NCBI GenBank assembly: GCA_964483155.1
Contig: CAZAAC010000065.1
Location: forward strand, 1-11,434
Source: JAAYYM01 sp964483155
GTDB taxonomy: Bacteria > Bacillota > Clostridia > Lachnospirales > Lachnospiraceae
Reading direction: 5' to 3'
Length of the DNA: 11,434 nucleotides
The notes below the pieces were generated by a model that saw nothing but the letters and a program-made list of their open reading frames with translations, had not been told where the DNA came from and did no database searches. Positions 1 through 6,873 of the stretch are shown in pieces. A program made the translations under genes and the position numbers. Position 1 is the stretch's first letter. Each line of letters begins with the position of its first letter.

Positions 1-9
1 AATTTTTGT

Positions 10-1581
10 CTATTTATGGAAATAGAATACTTTATGAAAACTCGTTTGATGATTTAGCTCAACGGACAGATTCGGTATATTCTCCTTAATAAAATTTAGA
101 TACTGGTCTTCTTTTTCAGTATTTGCAGGAAGAATAAGAACCAAACCATCGCTGTTATTGATTTTTTCATCCACGATGGGAGAAAGATCATTTGCATTAA
201 TAAAATAGATTTCTTTATAACGGATTAATTCATTGGAAATATTCCAATCAGCCCAGTCCTCATAAATGTAAACTAACTCATCGTTTGTATGTGTAGAAGC
301 AAACGCAGTATATTCTTTTTGCTCAGTATAGAGAAAAAGTACTTTATTTGTTGCCAATCCAAATATATTTATGAAAAGCAACAATGCTATGCTCACAGAA
401 AAACAAAGAGTGATATAGGAAGGTTTCAACTCTAGGCTGATACACCATAATTTATATATAATGATAATAATAAAGAGCAAAATAAATGGATAAATTGGGA
501 AGATATAACGACAGGACTCTTCCCCAAACATGATGGATGTTTTACTACAAATCAAGAAAAAGAAAATAGTTACAAACAGTAATGCAAATAAATGCTTGGA
601 TTTTCTGAATGTAGAAAAGATGATACGGTTCTTAATAATGACAAAAAAGAAAAGCAGAATCATTCCAATAAAAATGAATAATAAAGTATCTGAAAAAACA
701 TTGTGATTCGTTAAATTTGTGAAGTAAGAAAAACGTTCAAGTGTATTACGTATATCAAAAAATGATCCAGAAGCTTCTTTTCCCCTATATCCAGAAAAAA
801 TGTGCCTAATGCAGGCGGGATACAATGCAATAGCACAAATAATGGAAATCAAAACTGTTCCCCAATATTTTAGCATATTTTTAATATATTTCTTCTTTAG
901 AAGTAAAATACTATAAATAAATACTTCGGCAAATAAAAAGACGATGAAATAATAGTGTGTCAAAAAAGCAAGCGCAGTTGAAATAAATAGAGGGACCAAG
1001 AATTGTAAAAAAGGCAATTCTTTTTTTTCTATATTTTTTATGTGCAGATAAAAGCTAAAAAGCATCCATACAGTCAGTAAAAAATACATTCTGATAAAAA
1101 CAATATTTGAGATTATTCCAGGATTGAAACCATATATCAGACAGGCGGCAAAACTGACTCTATAGTTTTGATTTGTTAATAGTAATGAAATACGCTGAAC
1201 CAAAAAAAAGCTGAATAAAAAGAGAAGTATATTAATGCTTAATCCCATCCATTTGGAAAAGCTATATGGACGAAGCGAACATACTGTATGTAATAAAAAG
1301 TAATAGAATGGGGGATGAACATCATTTGACTGTGCAATGTATACATGCTTGTAGTAAAAGCGTTCAAAATCTCGAACCGCATACTCAGTATAATATCGAT
1401 CTGAATTTGTCCATTTTCGGTCAAAGGCATAAATGTTCTGCGTACCATTTGTTGAAGAATAAGAATAATACTCATCAGTATGATATCCATTTTTTTGATA
1501 ACAAAAAAATAGAACAACAAGAAGTTGAAAAAAAAGTAAAATTAAAAAGGGGATACTTTTTTTATTAATAACAGGCTTCAT
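10..1581 (-). CDS. GT-C membrane glycosyltransferase (family 39 / ArnT-PMT-like)
   Basis: Predicted polytopic glycosyltransferase, 523 residues, that would transfer a sugar from a polyprenyl-phosphate donor to an acceptor outside the membrane. Seen in the sequence: TM1 at about 11-28, then an outer loop with an Asp-Glu pair (D36-E37, in GYHTDEYY), where GT-C enzymes carry their catalytic acid. HPPFYYFLLH at 89-98, RMY at 164-166 and a THYYF segment at 208-212 are typical of the family-39/ArnT group. Roughly ten to eleven hydrophobic helices follow up to about residue 415, then a soluble C-terminal domain of about 100 residues. The ATG at 1581 has AGGAG six bases upstream. It is transcribed separately from gatCAB, from its own promoter. 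The gene is strikingly A/T-rich, more so than the hydrogenase genes. Donor and acceptor cannot be told from sequence; no cell-wall or polysaccharide genes are in view, and the downstream side is cut by the window edge just after the TAG stop. Confidence 0.82.
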   Translation of the reverse strand: MKPVINKKSIPFLILLFFQLLVVLFFCYQKNGYHTDEYYSYSSTNGTQNIYAFDRKWTNSDRYYTEYAVRDFERFYYKHVYIAQSNDVHPPFYYFLLHTVCSLRPYSFSKWMGLSINILLFLFSFFLVQRISLLLTNQNYRVSFAACLIYGFNPGIISNIVFIRMYFLLTVWMLFSFYLHIKNIEKKELPFLQFLVPLFISTALAFLTHYYFIVFLFAEVFIYSILLLKKKYIKNMLKYWGTVLISIICAIALYPACIRHIFSGYRGKEASGSFFDIRNTLERFSYFTNLTNHNVFSDTLLFIFIGMILLFFFVIIKNRIIFSTFRKSKHLFALLFVTIFFFLICSKTSIMFGEESCRYIFPIYPFILLFIIIIIYKLWCISLELKPSYITLCFSVSIALLLFINIFGLATNKVLFLYTEQKEYTAFASTHTNDELVYIYEDWADWNISNELIRYKEIYFINANDLSPIVDEKINNSDGLVLILPANTEKEDQYLNFIKENIPNLSVELNHQTSFHKVFYFHK

Positions 1582-1604
1582 ATTATACTCCTATATTTTT
1601 TTTA

Positions 1605-1632
1605 AGTATACCATAAGTAAGATATTTTGCAA
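1605..1632 (-). promoter_or_regulatory. Extended -10 promoter of the glycosyltransferase gene
   Basis: On the minus strand TTGCAA (1632-1627) is followed after 16 nt by TATACT (1610-1605). TGG directly before the -10 forms an extended TGn element. Transcription would start near 1598, leaving a short leader of about 17 nt with AGGAG at 1592-1588. A SigA-type housekeeping promoter is the simplest reading. Confidence 0.6.
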
Positions 1633-1751
1633 TAGTTTCACTTCTTGAATTCCTACACTTTTTATCCTCGAAACTCTATTTTAGGGGGTACTTTATGAAC
1701 AACTTCAAAAAATTAGCAGCAAAAAGTTTCTCTATAAAAAATCTGGAATCC

Positions 1752-1778
1752 AAAAAAACTTTTATCATTTTCATGATA
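1752..1778 (-). terminator. Probable terminator of gatCAB
   Basis: The minus strand reads TATCAT-GAAA-ATGATA, a perfect 6-bp stem with a GAAA tetraloop. It is followed by AAAG and seven T residues (1758-1752). The stem begins inside the last codons of gatB and contains its TGA stop. The stem is AT-only and four bases separate it from the T-run, so termination may be incomplete. Confidence 0.45.
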
Positions 1779-3240
1779 CAATTTCTGAGGACTCAAGCTG
1801 AATTTCTTGTGATAGTAGTTCTTCTAATAAAAATTGGACAATTTTAGGGTCTGCCTGACCCTTCATAGATTTCATGGTTTGTCCTACTAAAAAAAGAATG
1901 GCTTTTTCTTTTCCTTTTCTATAGTCTTCGACTGATTGCGGATTTTCTGTCATAATTCTTAAAACATTTTCACGCAGTGTCTTTTGATCTGTCACAGTAC
2001 CTAACTGTTTCTCCTCGACATAAACTTCCGGATCTATGTTTTCATCAAACATTTTTTCAAATACTTCTTTTGCTACGGTACTATTAATTATTTTATTTTC
2101 AGTTAACATAATTAATTTTGCAAGATTTTCTGCTGCGTATCCAATTGCAGATGCCTCCAGTTCTCTTTCCTTTAGGATATGTAAAGTCTCTACCATCAGC
2201 CAATTAGATACTTTTTTGGGATTGTTACATATTGCCGTGGTATCTTCAAACAGCTCTGCCATATCTCTACTTTCTGTAATGATATTAATATCATAATCTG
2301 GAATATCATATTCTTTTTTATACCTTGCCCTTTTTTCATCACGCAACTCCGGCTGCCTGGATTTTATTTTCTCTAACCACCTTTCACTGATCACAATCGG
2401 TGGTAAATCAGGCTCTGGAAAATATCTATAATCTCTTGCTTCTTCTTTGGAGCGCATCGTAACAGAACATTCTTTTTTTTCATCCCAACGTCTGGTTTCC
2501 TGTATGACAGCCTTCCCTTCTTTAAGTAGACCGATCTGTCTCGCTTTTTCATGGGCAATTGCTTTTGCGATTTCTCTAAAGGAATTCAAGTTCTTCATTT
2601 CTGTACGTGTCCCGAGCTCCAATGTCTCCGTCTCGTGGACAGACAGATTAACATCTACTCTCATAGAGCCCTCCTGCAGTTTACAGTCGGAAACACCTAG
2701 ATACTGTATTAGAAATCGCAATTTTTCGAGATAAGAAATGACTTCTTCTGCATTTCTCATATCTGGTTCAGATACGATCTCAATTAAAGGAATCCCTGCG
2801 CGGTTATAATCTATAAGAGAACATTTTTCTGCTTCCTCATGCACTAATTTCCCCGCATCTTCTTCCATATGTATTTCGTGAATGCGAATTATTTTTTTAC
2901 CAAAGGCTGTTTCAATCTCTATCGCTCCATTGCTGCAAATCGGCATATATAATTGCGAAATCTGATAATTTTGAGGATTGTCAGGATAAAAATAATTTTT
3001 CCTGTCAAATTTGCAATATTGGGCAATTTTACAATTTGTTGCCATGCCTACTGTTACCGCATATTCAATTACTTTTTTATTTAGTACAGGAAGAGAACCC
3101 GGCATACCTATACAAACAGGGCATACTTGCGTATTTGGTGCACTGCCAAACTGTGTAGCGCATCCGCAGAAAATCTTCGATTTCGTCGCAAGTTCAACAT
3201 GAACCTCAAGACCAATAACAGTTTCATATTCCTGGTGCAC
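1771..3240 (-). CDS. gatB: Asp-tRNA(Asn)/Glu-tRNA(Gln) amidotransferase subunit B
   Basis: GatB binds the mischarged Glu-tRNA(Gln) or Asp-tRNA(Asn), activates the acyl group with ATP and receives ammonia from GatA. The protein has 489 residues from the GTG start chosen here. It opens with the family signature YETVIGLEVHVEL, followed by a CxC...CxxC zinc-type cluster (C25, C27, C40, C43). The conserved RAGIPLIEIVSEPD and DYRYFPEPDLPP segments follow. The C-terminal 150 or so residues match the helical YqeY-like tRNA-binding tail, ending with an NPQSVEDYRKGKEKA region. Start choice: an in-frame ATG at 3270 would overlap gatA by 29 nt. The GTG at 3240 has AAGGGGGG a few bases upstream and lies one base after the gatA stop, and it gives the normal family N-terminus. 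Last gene of gatC-gatA-gatB. Confidence 0.96.
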   Translation of the reverse strand: MHQEYETVIGLEVHVELATKSKIFCGCATQFGSAPNTQVCPVCIGMPGSLPVLNKKVIEYAVTVGMATNCKIAQYCKFDRKNYFYPDNPQNYQISQLYMPICSNGAIEIETAFGKKIIRIHEIHMEEDAGKLVHEEAEKCSLIDYNRAGIPLIEIVSEPDMRNAEEVISYLEKLRFLIQYLGVSDCKLQEGSMRVDVNLSVHETETLELGTRTEMKNLNSFREIAKAIAHEKARQIGLLKEGKAVIQETRRWDEKKECSVTMRSKEEARDYRYFPEPDLPPIVISERWLEKIKSRQPELRDEKRARYKKEYDIPDYDINIITESRDMAELFEDTTAICNNPKKVSNWLMVETLHILKERELEASAIGYAAENLAKLIMLTENKIINSTVAKEVFEKMFDENIDPEVYVEEKQLGTVTDQKTLRENVLRIMTENPQSVEDYRKGKEKAILFLVGQTMKSMKGQADPKIVQFLLEELLSQEIQLESSEIVS

Positions 3241-3241
3241 G

Positions 3242-4687
3242 TTATTGCCCCCCTTTTCGCATTTTTTCATATGTATAGGCAGCTCTTAACACTTTATTCT
3301 CTTTCAAACAATCACCGATGATCTGCATCCCTATTGGTAATCCTTTTGTATCTATCCCACAGGGAATACTAATCCCGGGCAATCCTGCAAGATTTGCAGC
3401 TACCGTATCAATATCACTGAGATACATTTTTATCGGGTCATCAATCAGTTCGCCAATTAGAGGCGCTGTCGTGGGTGCTGTCGGGCAAAGGAGCACATCA
3501 TACCTTTCAAATGCTTTATCAAAAGCCTTTTTGACTAACGCCTTCGTATATAATGCCTTTAGATAATACTCTTCGTAGTAGCCTGCACTGAGTACAAATG
3601 ACCCCAGCATAATTCTTCGTTTCACTTCTGTACCAAAACCCTCTGAGCGGGATTTCTCAATCATCGAATGGAGCCCCTCGTACTCTTTGACACGAAAGCC
3701 ATACTTTACACCATCAAAACGAGCAAGATTAGAGCTTGCTTCTGCGGATGCTATAATATAATAAGCAGGAACAGAATATTCGACTAGGCCCAAATCAAAT
3801 TCTTCGACTATTGCACCTCCTGCACGATACTTTTTCGCAGCTTCTAAAATAGCATCTTTAACTTCTTTATCAATTCCTTCAGAAAGATAATCGCGGGGAA
3901 TTCCTATCAACATACCCTCTACATCATCTACAAGTGCCGCTGTAAATCGATAATCTTCACGCTTTATAGAAGTAGCATCTTTTTTATCATAAGAGGCAAT
4001 CACTTCCAATATCGTTGCACAGTCCGTTACATCTTTCGCAATCGGTCCAATTTGATCAAAGGATGAACAATAAGCAATCAAGCCACGTCTCGATACAGTT
4101 CCATAGGTTGGCTTTAGTCCAACAACGCCACAAAAGGAACTGGGCTGTCTGATAGAGCCACCCGTATCAGAACCGAGTGCATATGAACACTCACGCAATG
4201 CTACTGCTGCACAACTTCCACCAGAAGAGCCTCCCGCAACATAGTTCTTATTGACTGGATTTTTTGTGACGCCAAAATAAGAGGTTTCTGTTGTTGAACC
4301 CATTGCAAACTCATCCAAATTTGATTTCCCAATAATAACTGCGCCTGCCCGCTCTAAATTTATAACTGCTTCTGCCGTATCAATAGGTTCATAATTTGCT
4401 AACATCTTTGAGGCACAAGTCGTCAACAATCCTTTTGTACACATATTATCCTTGATTACAACTGGTACCCCTGCAAGAGGACCCGTCAGGGTTTTAGTGT
4501 TAATCTGCTTCTGCACCTCGGCTGCGCGCATAAGCGCCCCCGCTTTATCCACAGTAATCATTGCATGATATTCACTGTCTACCTTTTCTATCTGCTCGAG
4601 TGCCGCCTGTGTGGCTTCTATGACAGAAACTTCTTTCACTTTAATCTTTTTGCCGAGTTCTACGGCAGTCATATCTAATAAAGGCAT
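3242..4687 (-). CDS. gatA: Asp-tRNA(Asn)/Glu-tRNA(Gln) amidotransferase subunit A
   Basis: GatA is the glutaminase subunit of the GatCAB complex. It hydrolyses Gln, and the ammonia is channelled to GatB for amidation of tRNA-bound Glu or Asp. The protein has 481 residues, normal for the family. The amidase-signature Ser-cisSer-Lys triad is visible as K79 (PVVIKDNM), S154 (AGGSSGGS) and S178 (GSDTGGSIRQPSS). As I recall the Staphylococcus aureus numbering, these are the same positions. The fold continues through the GVVGLKPTYG, SFDQIGPIAKD and GLPGISIPCG segments typical of amidases. The ATG at 4687 has AGGAG about ten bases upstream, overlapping the end of gatC, whose stop lies 16 nt before. 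The gatB ribosome binding site is embedded in its last codons. No key residue is missing. Confidence 0.97.
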   Translation of the reverse strand: MPLLDMTAVELGKKIKVKEVSVIEATQAALEQIEKVDSEYHAMITVDKAGALMRAAEVQKQINTKTLTGPLAGVPVVIKDNMCTKGLLTTCASKMLANYEPIDTAEAVINLERAGAVIIGKSNLDEFAMGSTTETSYFGVTKNPVNKNYVAGGSSGGSCAAVALRECSYALGSDTGGSIRQPSSFCGVVGLKPTYGTVSRRGLIAYCSSFDQIGPIAKDVTDCATILEVIASYDKKDATSIKREDYRFTAALVDDVEGMLIGIPRDYLSEGIDKEVKDAILEAAKKYRAGGAIVEEFDLGLVEYSVPAYYIIASAEASSNLARFDGVKYGFRVKEYEGLHSMIEKSRSEGFGTEVKRRIMLGSFVLSAGYYEEYYLKALYTKALVKKAFDKAFERYDVLLCPTAPTTAPLIGELIDDPIKMYLSDIDTVAANLAGLPGISIPCGIDTKGLPIGMQIIGDCLKENKVLRAAYTYEKMRKGGQ

Positions 4688-4703
4688 ATCACATATTCTC
4701 CTG

Positions 4704-5000
4704 TCAGGATTCCACTATCTTTGGCACTACAAAATATCCTTCTTTACTTTCTGGGGCATTTTTCATGATTTGATTGCTGTGACTATCATTTGTCACCACA
4801 TCGTCACGATATGCATTGGTTATCGGCGTTATTTGAAACATAGGTTCTGCCTCGTGTGTATCCAATTTCTTTAGTAGATTTACAAAATCGAGCATGTTTC
4901 TTATATCCATTCTGATTTGCTCTTTCTCATCACCTGCCAGCTCTAGTTTTGCCAGACTTTCCACATAATCGATTGTTTTATTTGTAATGCTATCTTTCAT
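4704..5000 (-). CDS. gatC: Asp-tRNA(Asn)/Glu-tRNA(Gln) amidotransferase subunit C
   Basis: GatC is the small subunit that wraps around GatA and GatB and stabilises the amidotransferase. The protein has 98 residues. Recognisable family segments are YVESLAKLEL near the N-terminus, the central NMLDFVNLLKKLDT, the YRDDVV stretch and the C-terminal NAPESKEGYFVVPKIVES. Start choice: the frame stays open up to 5063, but the ATG at 5000 gives the standard length and has GAAAAGGGGGG upstream. The extra upstream codons would run through a terminator hairpin. First gene of gatCAB. It begins 33 nt after the T-run of a strong terminator and I see no consensus promoter in that gap, so its transcription start is unresolved. 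Confidence 0.95.
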   Translation of the reverse strand: MKDSITNKTIDYVESLAKLELAGDEKEQIRMDIRNMLDFVNLLKKLDTHEAEPMFQITPITNAYRDDVVTNDSHSNQIMKNAPESKEGYFVVPKIVES

Positions 5001-5033
5001 ATTGTTTCCCCCCTTTTCCCCATCTACACAGAC

Positions 5034-5071
5034 AAAAAACCGGAATTGTAATGTTCCCATCACAGTTCCGG
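5034..5071 (-). terminator. Strong intrinsic terminator between hydA and gatC
   Basis: The minus strand shows CCGGAACTGTGATG, loop GGAA, then CATTACAATTCCGG and six T residues (5039-5034). The stem has 14 positions with one C/A mismatch and one G-U pair, closed by a GNRA-type tetraloop. It ends the cyclase-flavoprotein-hydrogenase unit. Because it lies only 33 nt before gatC it could also act as an attenuator in a gatCAB leader. Confidence 0.88.
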
Positions 5072-5080
5072 CTAATATCC

Positions 5081-5114
5081 AGAGATGGGTCCGTTCACTG
5101 ATACTACCCGCTCT
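5081..5114 (-). other. Second hairpin upstream of the terminator
   Basis: The minus-strand RNA can pair AGAG-C-GGGU (5114-5106) with ACCC-AU-CUCU (5090-5081) around a 15-nt loop, starting inside the hydA stop codon. The CCCAUC part of the right arm is also complementary to GAUGGG (5061-5056) in the terminator's left arm and loop. It may be a 3' UTR structure of hydA mRNA or part of an attenuation leader. Confidence 0.4.
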
Positions 5115-6873
5115 AGTAACCCTCTGTTATTTTATACCACTTGCTTGATACTGGCATATTCCATGCTCCTTGATCCGTATGTAGTAATTCATGTGCCTTC
5201 TCCGATAATGGTTTATCGAGAAAATCCTCATATAGTTTCTTTACTTCAGGATTTTCATGAGAAAACCGGATTGCACTCTTTTCATCTAATTCGTGGAGAA
5301 TATTTCCTCTTTCTTCTGCTGGCTCTTCTCCTTCTCTGATCGGTTGACCGCCACCACCTGCGCATCCACCCGGGCAAGCCATGACTTCTACAAAGTCATA
5401 CTCTGCTTCGCCACGTTTGATTGCCTCTAATAAATTGCGGGCATTACTCAACCCGCTGACAGTTGCCGTATGCACAACAATATCATCAATCGTAAAATCA
5501 GCTTCTTTCCAGCCTTTAGACCCTCTTACCTCTCTAAATGCATCCACTGGAGGATTCTCTCCTTTTACAAGATAATAAGTACTGCGAAGCGCCGCTTCCA
5601 TAACACCCCCCGTTGTACCAAATATCACTGCTGCACCAGTTCCGGTCCCCAATGGTGCATCAAACTCTTCCTCTTCCATATCAATTGTAATCAGATGGTC
5701 AGCGCGTATCATTCTATCGATTTCACGTGTTGTTAAGACAATATCCACATCCTGCCCGCGTTCATCATCATACATATTTGGCAAATCAGCCTCAAACTTT
5801 TTCGCAATACAGGGCATGATGGAAACACAGAATATTTTCTTTGGGTCTACCTTTAATAGCTTTGCATAATAGGTTTTGGCCACAGCACCAAACATCTGTT
5901 GTGGTGATTTGGCCGATGATAAATGTGCTGTCAGGTTAGGGTACTGCATACACAAAAAGCGAACCCAGCCAGGACAGCAGGAAGTAAACATCGGCATTTT
6001 GTGACCGTCTGGCTTTGACAATCGCTCCAATAATTCACTACCTTCTTCCATAATCGTAAGATCTGCAGCAAAATTAGTATCAAAAATGTAATCAAATCCC
6101 ATCTTACGCAGTATCGCGACCAGTCTCTTTAGCGTTGCTTTTTCAGGTGCGAGTCCTACACCTTCACCCCATGCAGCGCGTACTGCTGGTGCTATCTGCA
6201 CGACTGTAATTAGCTCTGGATCTGCAAGCGCCTCGAACACCTTATCGGTATCATCACGCGCACGGAGCGCTCCGGTAGGACAATGTGTAACACATTGCCC
6301 ACATAAAACACAGTCAGCATTTTCAATCAGACGATGATAAGAAACATCCACTGTCGTTCTAGAACCTGTATTTGCCACATCCCATACATTTAAGCCCTGA
6401 ATCTTGTCACAAACCTGAATACATCTCATGCATTTAATACATTTAGCTGAATCACGAATCAATGGGAAATCCTGATTCCAGGGAATTCTTTCTAGTTGCT
6501 GTTCATATGGAACATCCAATATACCCAGATCATTTGACATCTTCTGTAGCTCACAATGACCACTTCTCACACAAGTAGGGCAGCTACAGTCATGCTGTGA
6601 CAAAATCAGCTGTACATTATTTTTGCGAACTGTTCTTGCTTTGGGACTATTAGTCATTATTTCCATGCCTTCTGTCACGACATTGTTACAGGCAGTAATC
6701 AAACGATTTCTACCTTTTACTTCTACACAGCAAACCCTGCAGGCTCCGATTTCATTCAGTCCCTTCATATAGCAGAGATTAGGAATCCATACACCTATAG
6801 ATTCGGCTGCTTCCATTATGGTAGAATCATCTGGTACCATAACACTCTTTCCGTCAATCGTTAAGTTTACCAT
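5113..6873 (-). CDS. hydA: [FeFe]-hydrogenase catalytic subunit (HydA/HndD-like)
   Basis: Catalyses reversible H2 formation in the cytoplasm; 586 residues with no signal peptide. Visible domains: plant-type [2Fe-2S] (C34, C45, C48, C62); the His-Cys3 [4Fe-4S] site (H94, C98, C101, C107); two ferredoxin-like [4Fe-4S] sites (C145/148/151/155 and C188/191/194/198 with CPTG); then the H-cluster domain. The latter has TSCCPGW (C299 for proton transfer, C300 as ligand), MPCIAKKFE (C355) and EVMACPGGCAGGGGQP (C500, C504). A C-terminal small-subunit-like segment (NPEVKKLYEDFL...AHELLHT) closes it. All H-cluster ligands are present and numbering nearly matches Clostridium pasteurianum CpI. The ATG overlaps the end of the flavoprotein gene by 7 nt and has AAAGGAGG 12 nt upstream. 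The electron donor is most likely that adjacent flavoprotein. No maturation genes (hydEFG) are in the window. Confidence 0.96.
   Translation of the reverse strand: MVNLTIDGKSVMVPDDSTIMEAAESIGVWIPNLCYMKGLNEIGACRVCCVEVKGRNRLITACNNVVTEGMEIMTNSPKARTVRKNNVQLILSQHDCSCPTCVRSGHCELQKMSNDLGILDVPYEQQLERIPWNQDFPLIRDSAKCIKCMRCIQVCDKIQGLNVWDVANTGSRTTVDVSYHRLIENADCVLCGQCVTHCPTGALRARDDTDKVFEALADPELITVVQIAPAVRAAWGEGVGLAPEKATLKRLVAILRKMGFDYIFDTNFAADLTIMEEGSELLERLSKPDGHKMPMFTSCCPGWVRFLCMQYPNLTAHLSSAKSPQQMFGAVAKTYYAKLLKVDPKKIFCVSIMPCIAKKFEADLPNMYDDERGQDVDIVLTTREIDRMIRADHLITIDMEEEEFDAPLGTGTGAAVIFGTTGGVMEAALRSTYYLVKGENPPVDAFREVRGSKGWKEADFTIDDIVVHTATVSGLSNARNLLEAIKRGEAEYDFVEVMACPGGCAGGGGQPIREGEEPAEERGNILHELDEKSAIRFSHENPEVKKLYEDFLDKPLSEKAHELLHTDQGAWNMPVSSKWYKITEGY
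5131..5139 (-). promoter_or_regulatory. Weak candidate extended -10 at the end of hydA
   Basis: TGG-TATAAA on the minus strand, inside the last codons of hydA, fits an extended -10 element. There is no acceptable -35 hexamer 16-18 nt upstream. If used, transcripts would begin near 5124 and carry both downstream hairpins into gatC. It is the best promoter candidate found for gatCAB, but weak. Confidence 0.18.

Noticed and set aside
1239..1568. Open frames of about 95-100 codons in other frames of the glycosyltransferase 5' half
   Set aside because: Both overlap the transmembrane glycosyltransferase coding region, which has clear family motifs; they show no motif of their own.
1605..1610. TATACT...AGTATA inverted repeat (with 1584-1589) that might hide the glycosyltransferase ribosome binding site
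   Set aside because: One arm is the predicted -10 box, upstream of the likely transcription start, so it would not be in the mRNA.
1720..1767. AAAAGTTT...AAACTTTT inverted repeat in the gap after gatB
   Set aside because: The arms are eight A/T-rich bases around a long loop and no T-run follows; chance symmetry in an A/T-rich spacer is more likely than a second terminator.
5001..5112. T-box riboswitch upstream of gatC (GGGTAGTATC looks slightly like the T-box core)
   Set aside because: The gap is only 112 nt, too short for a normal T-box leader, and the core UGGNACC bulge sequence is absent.
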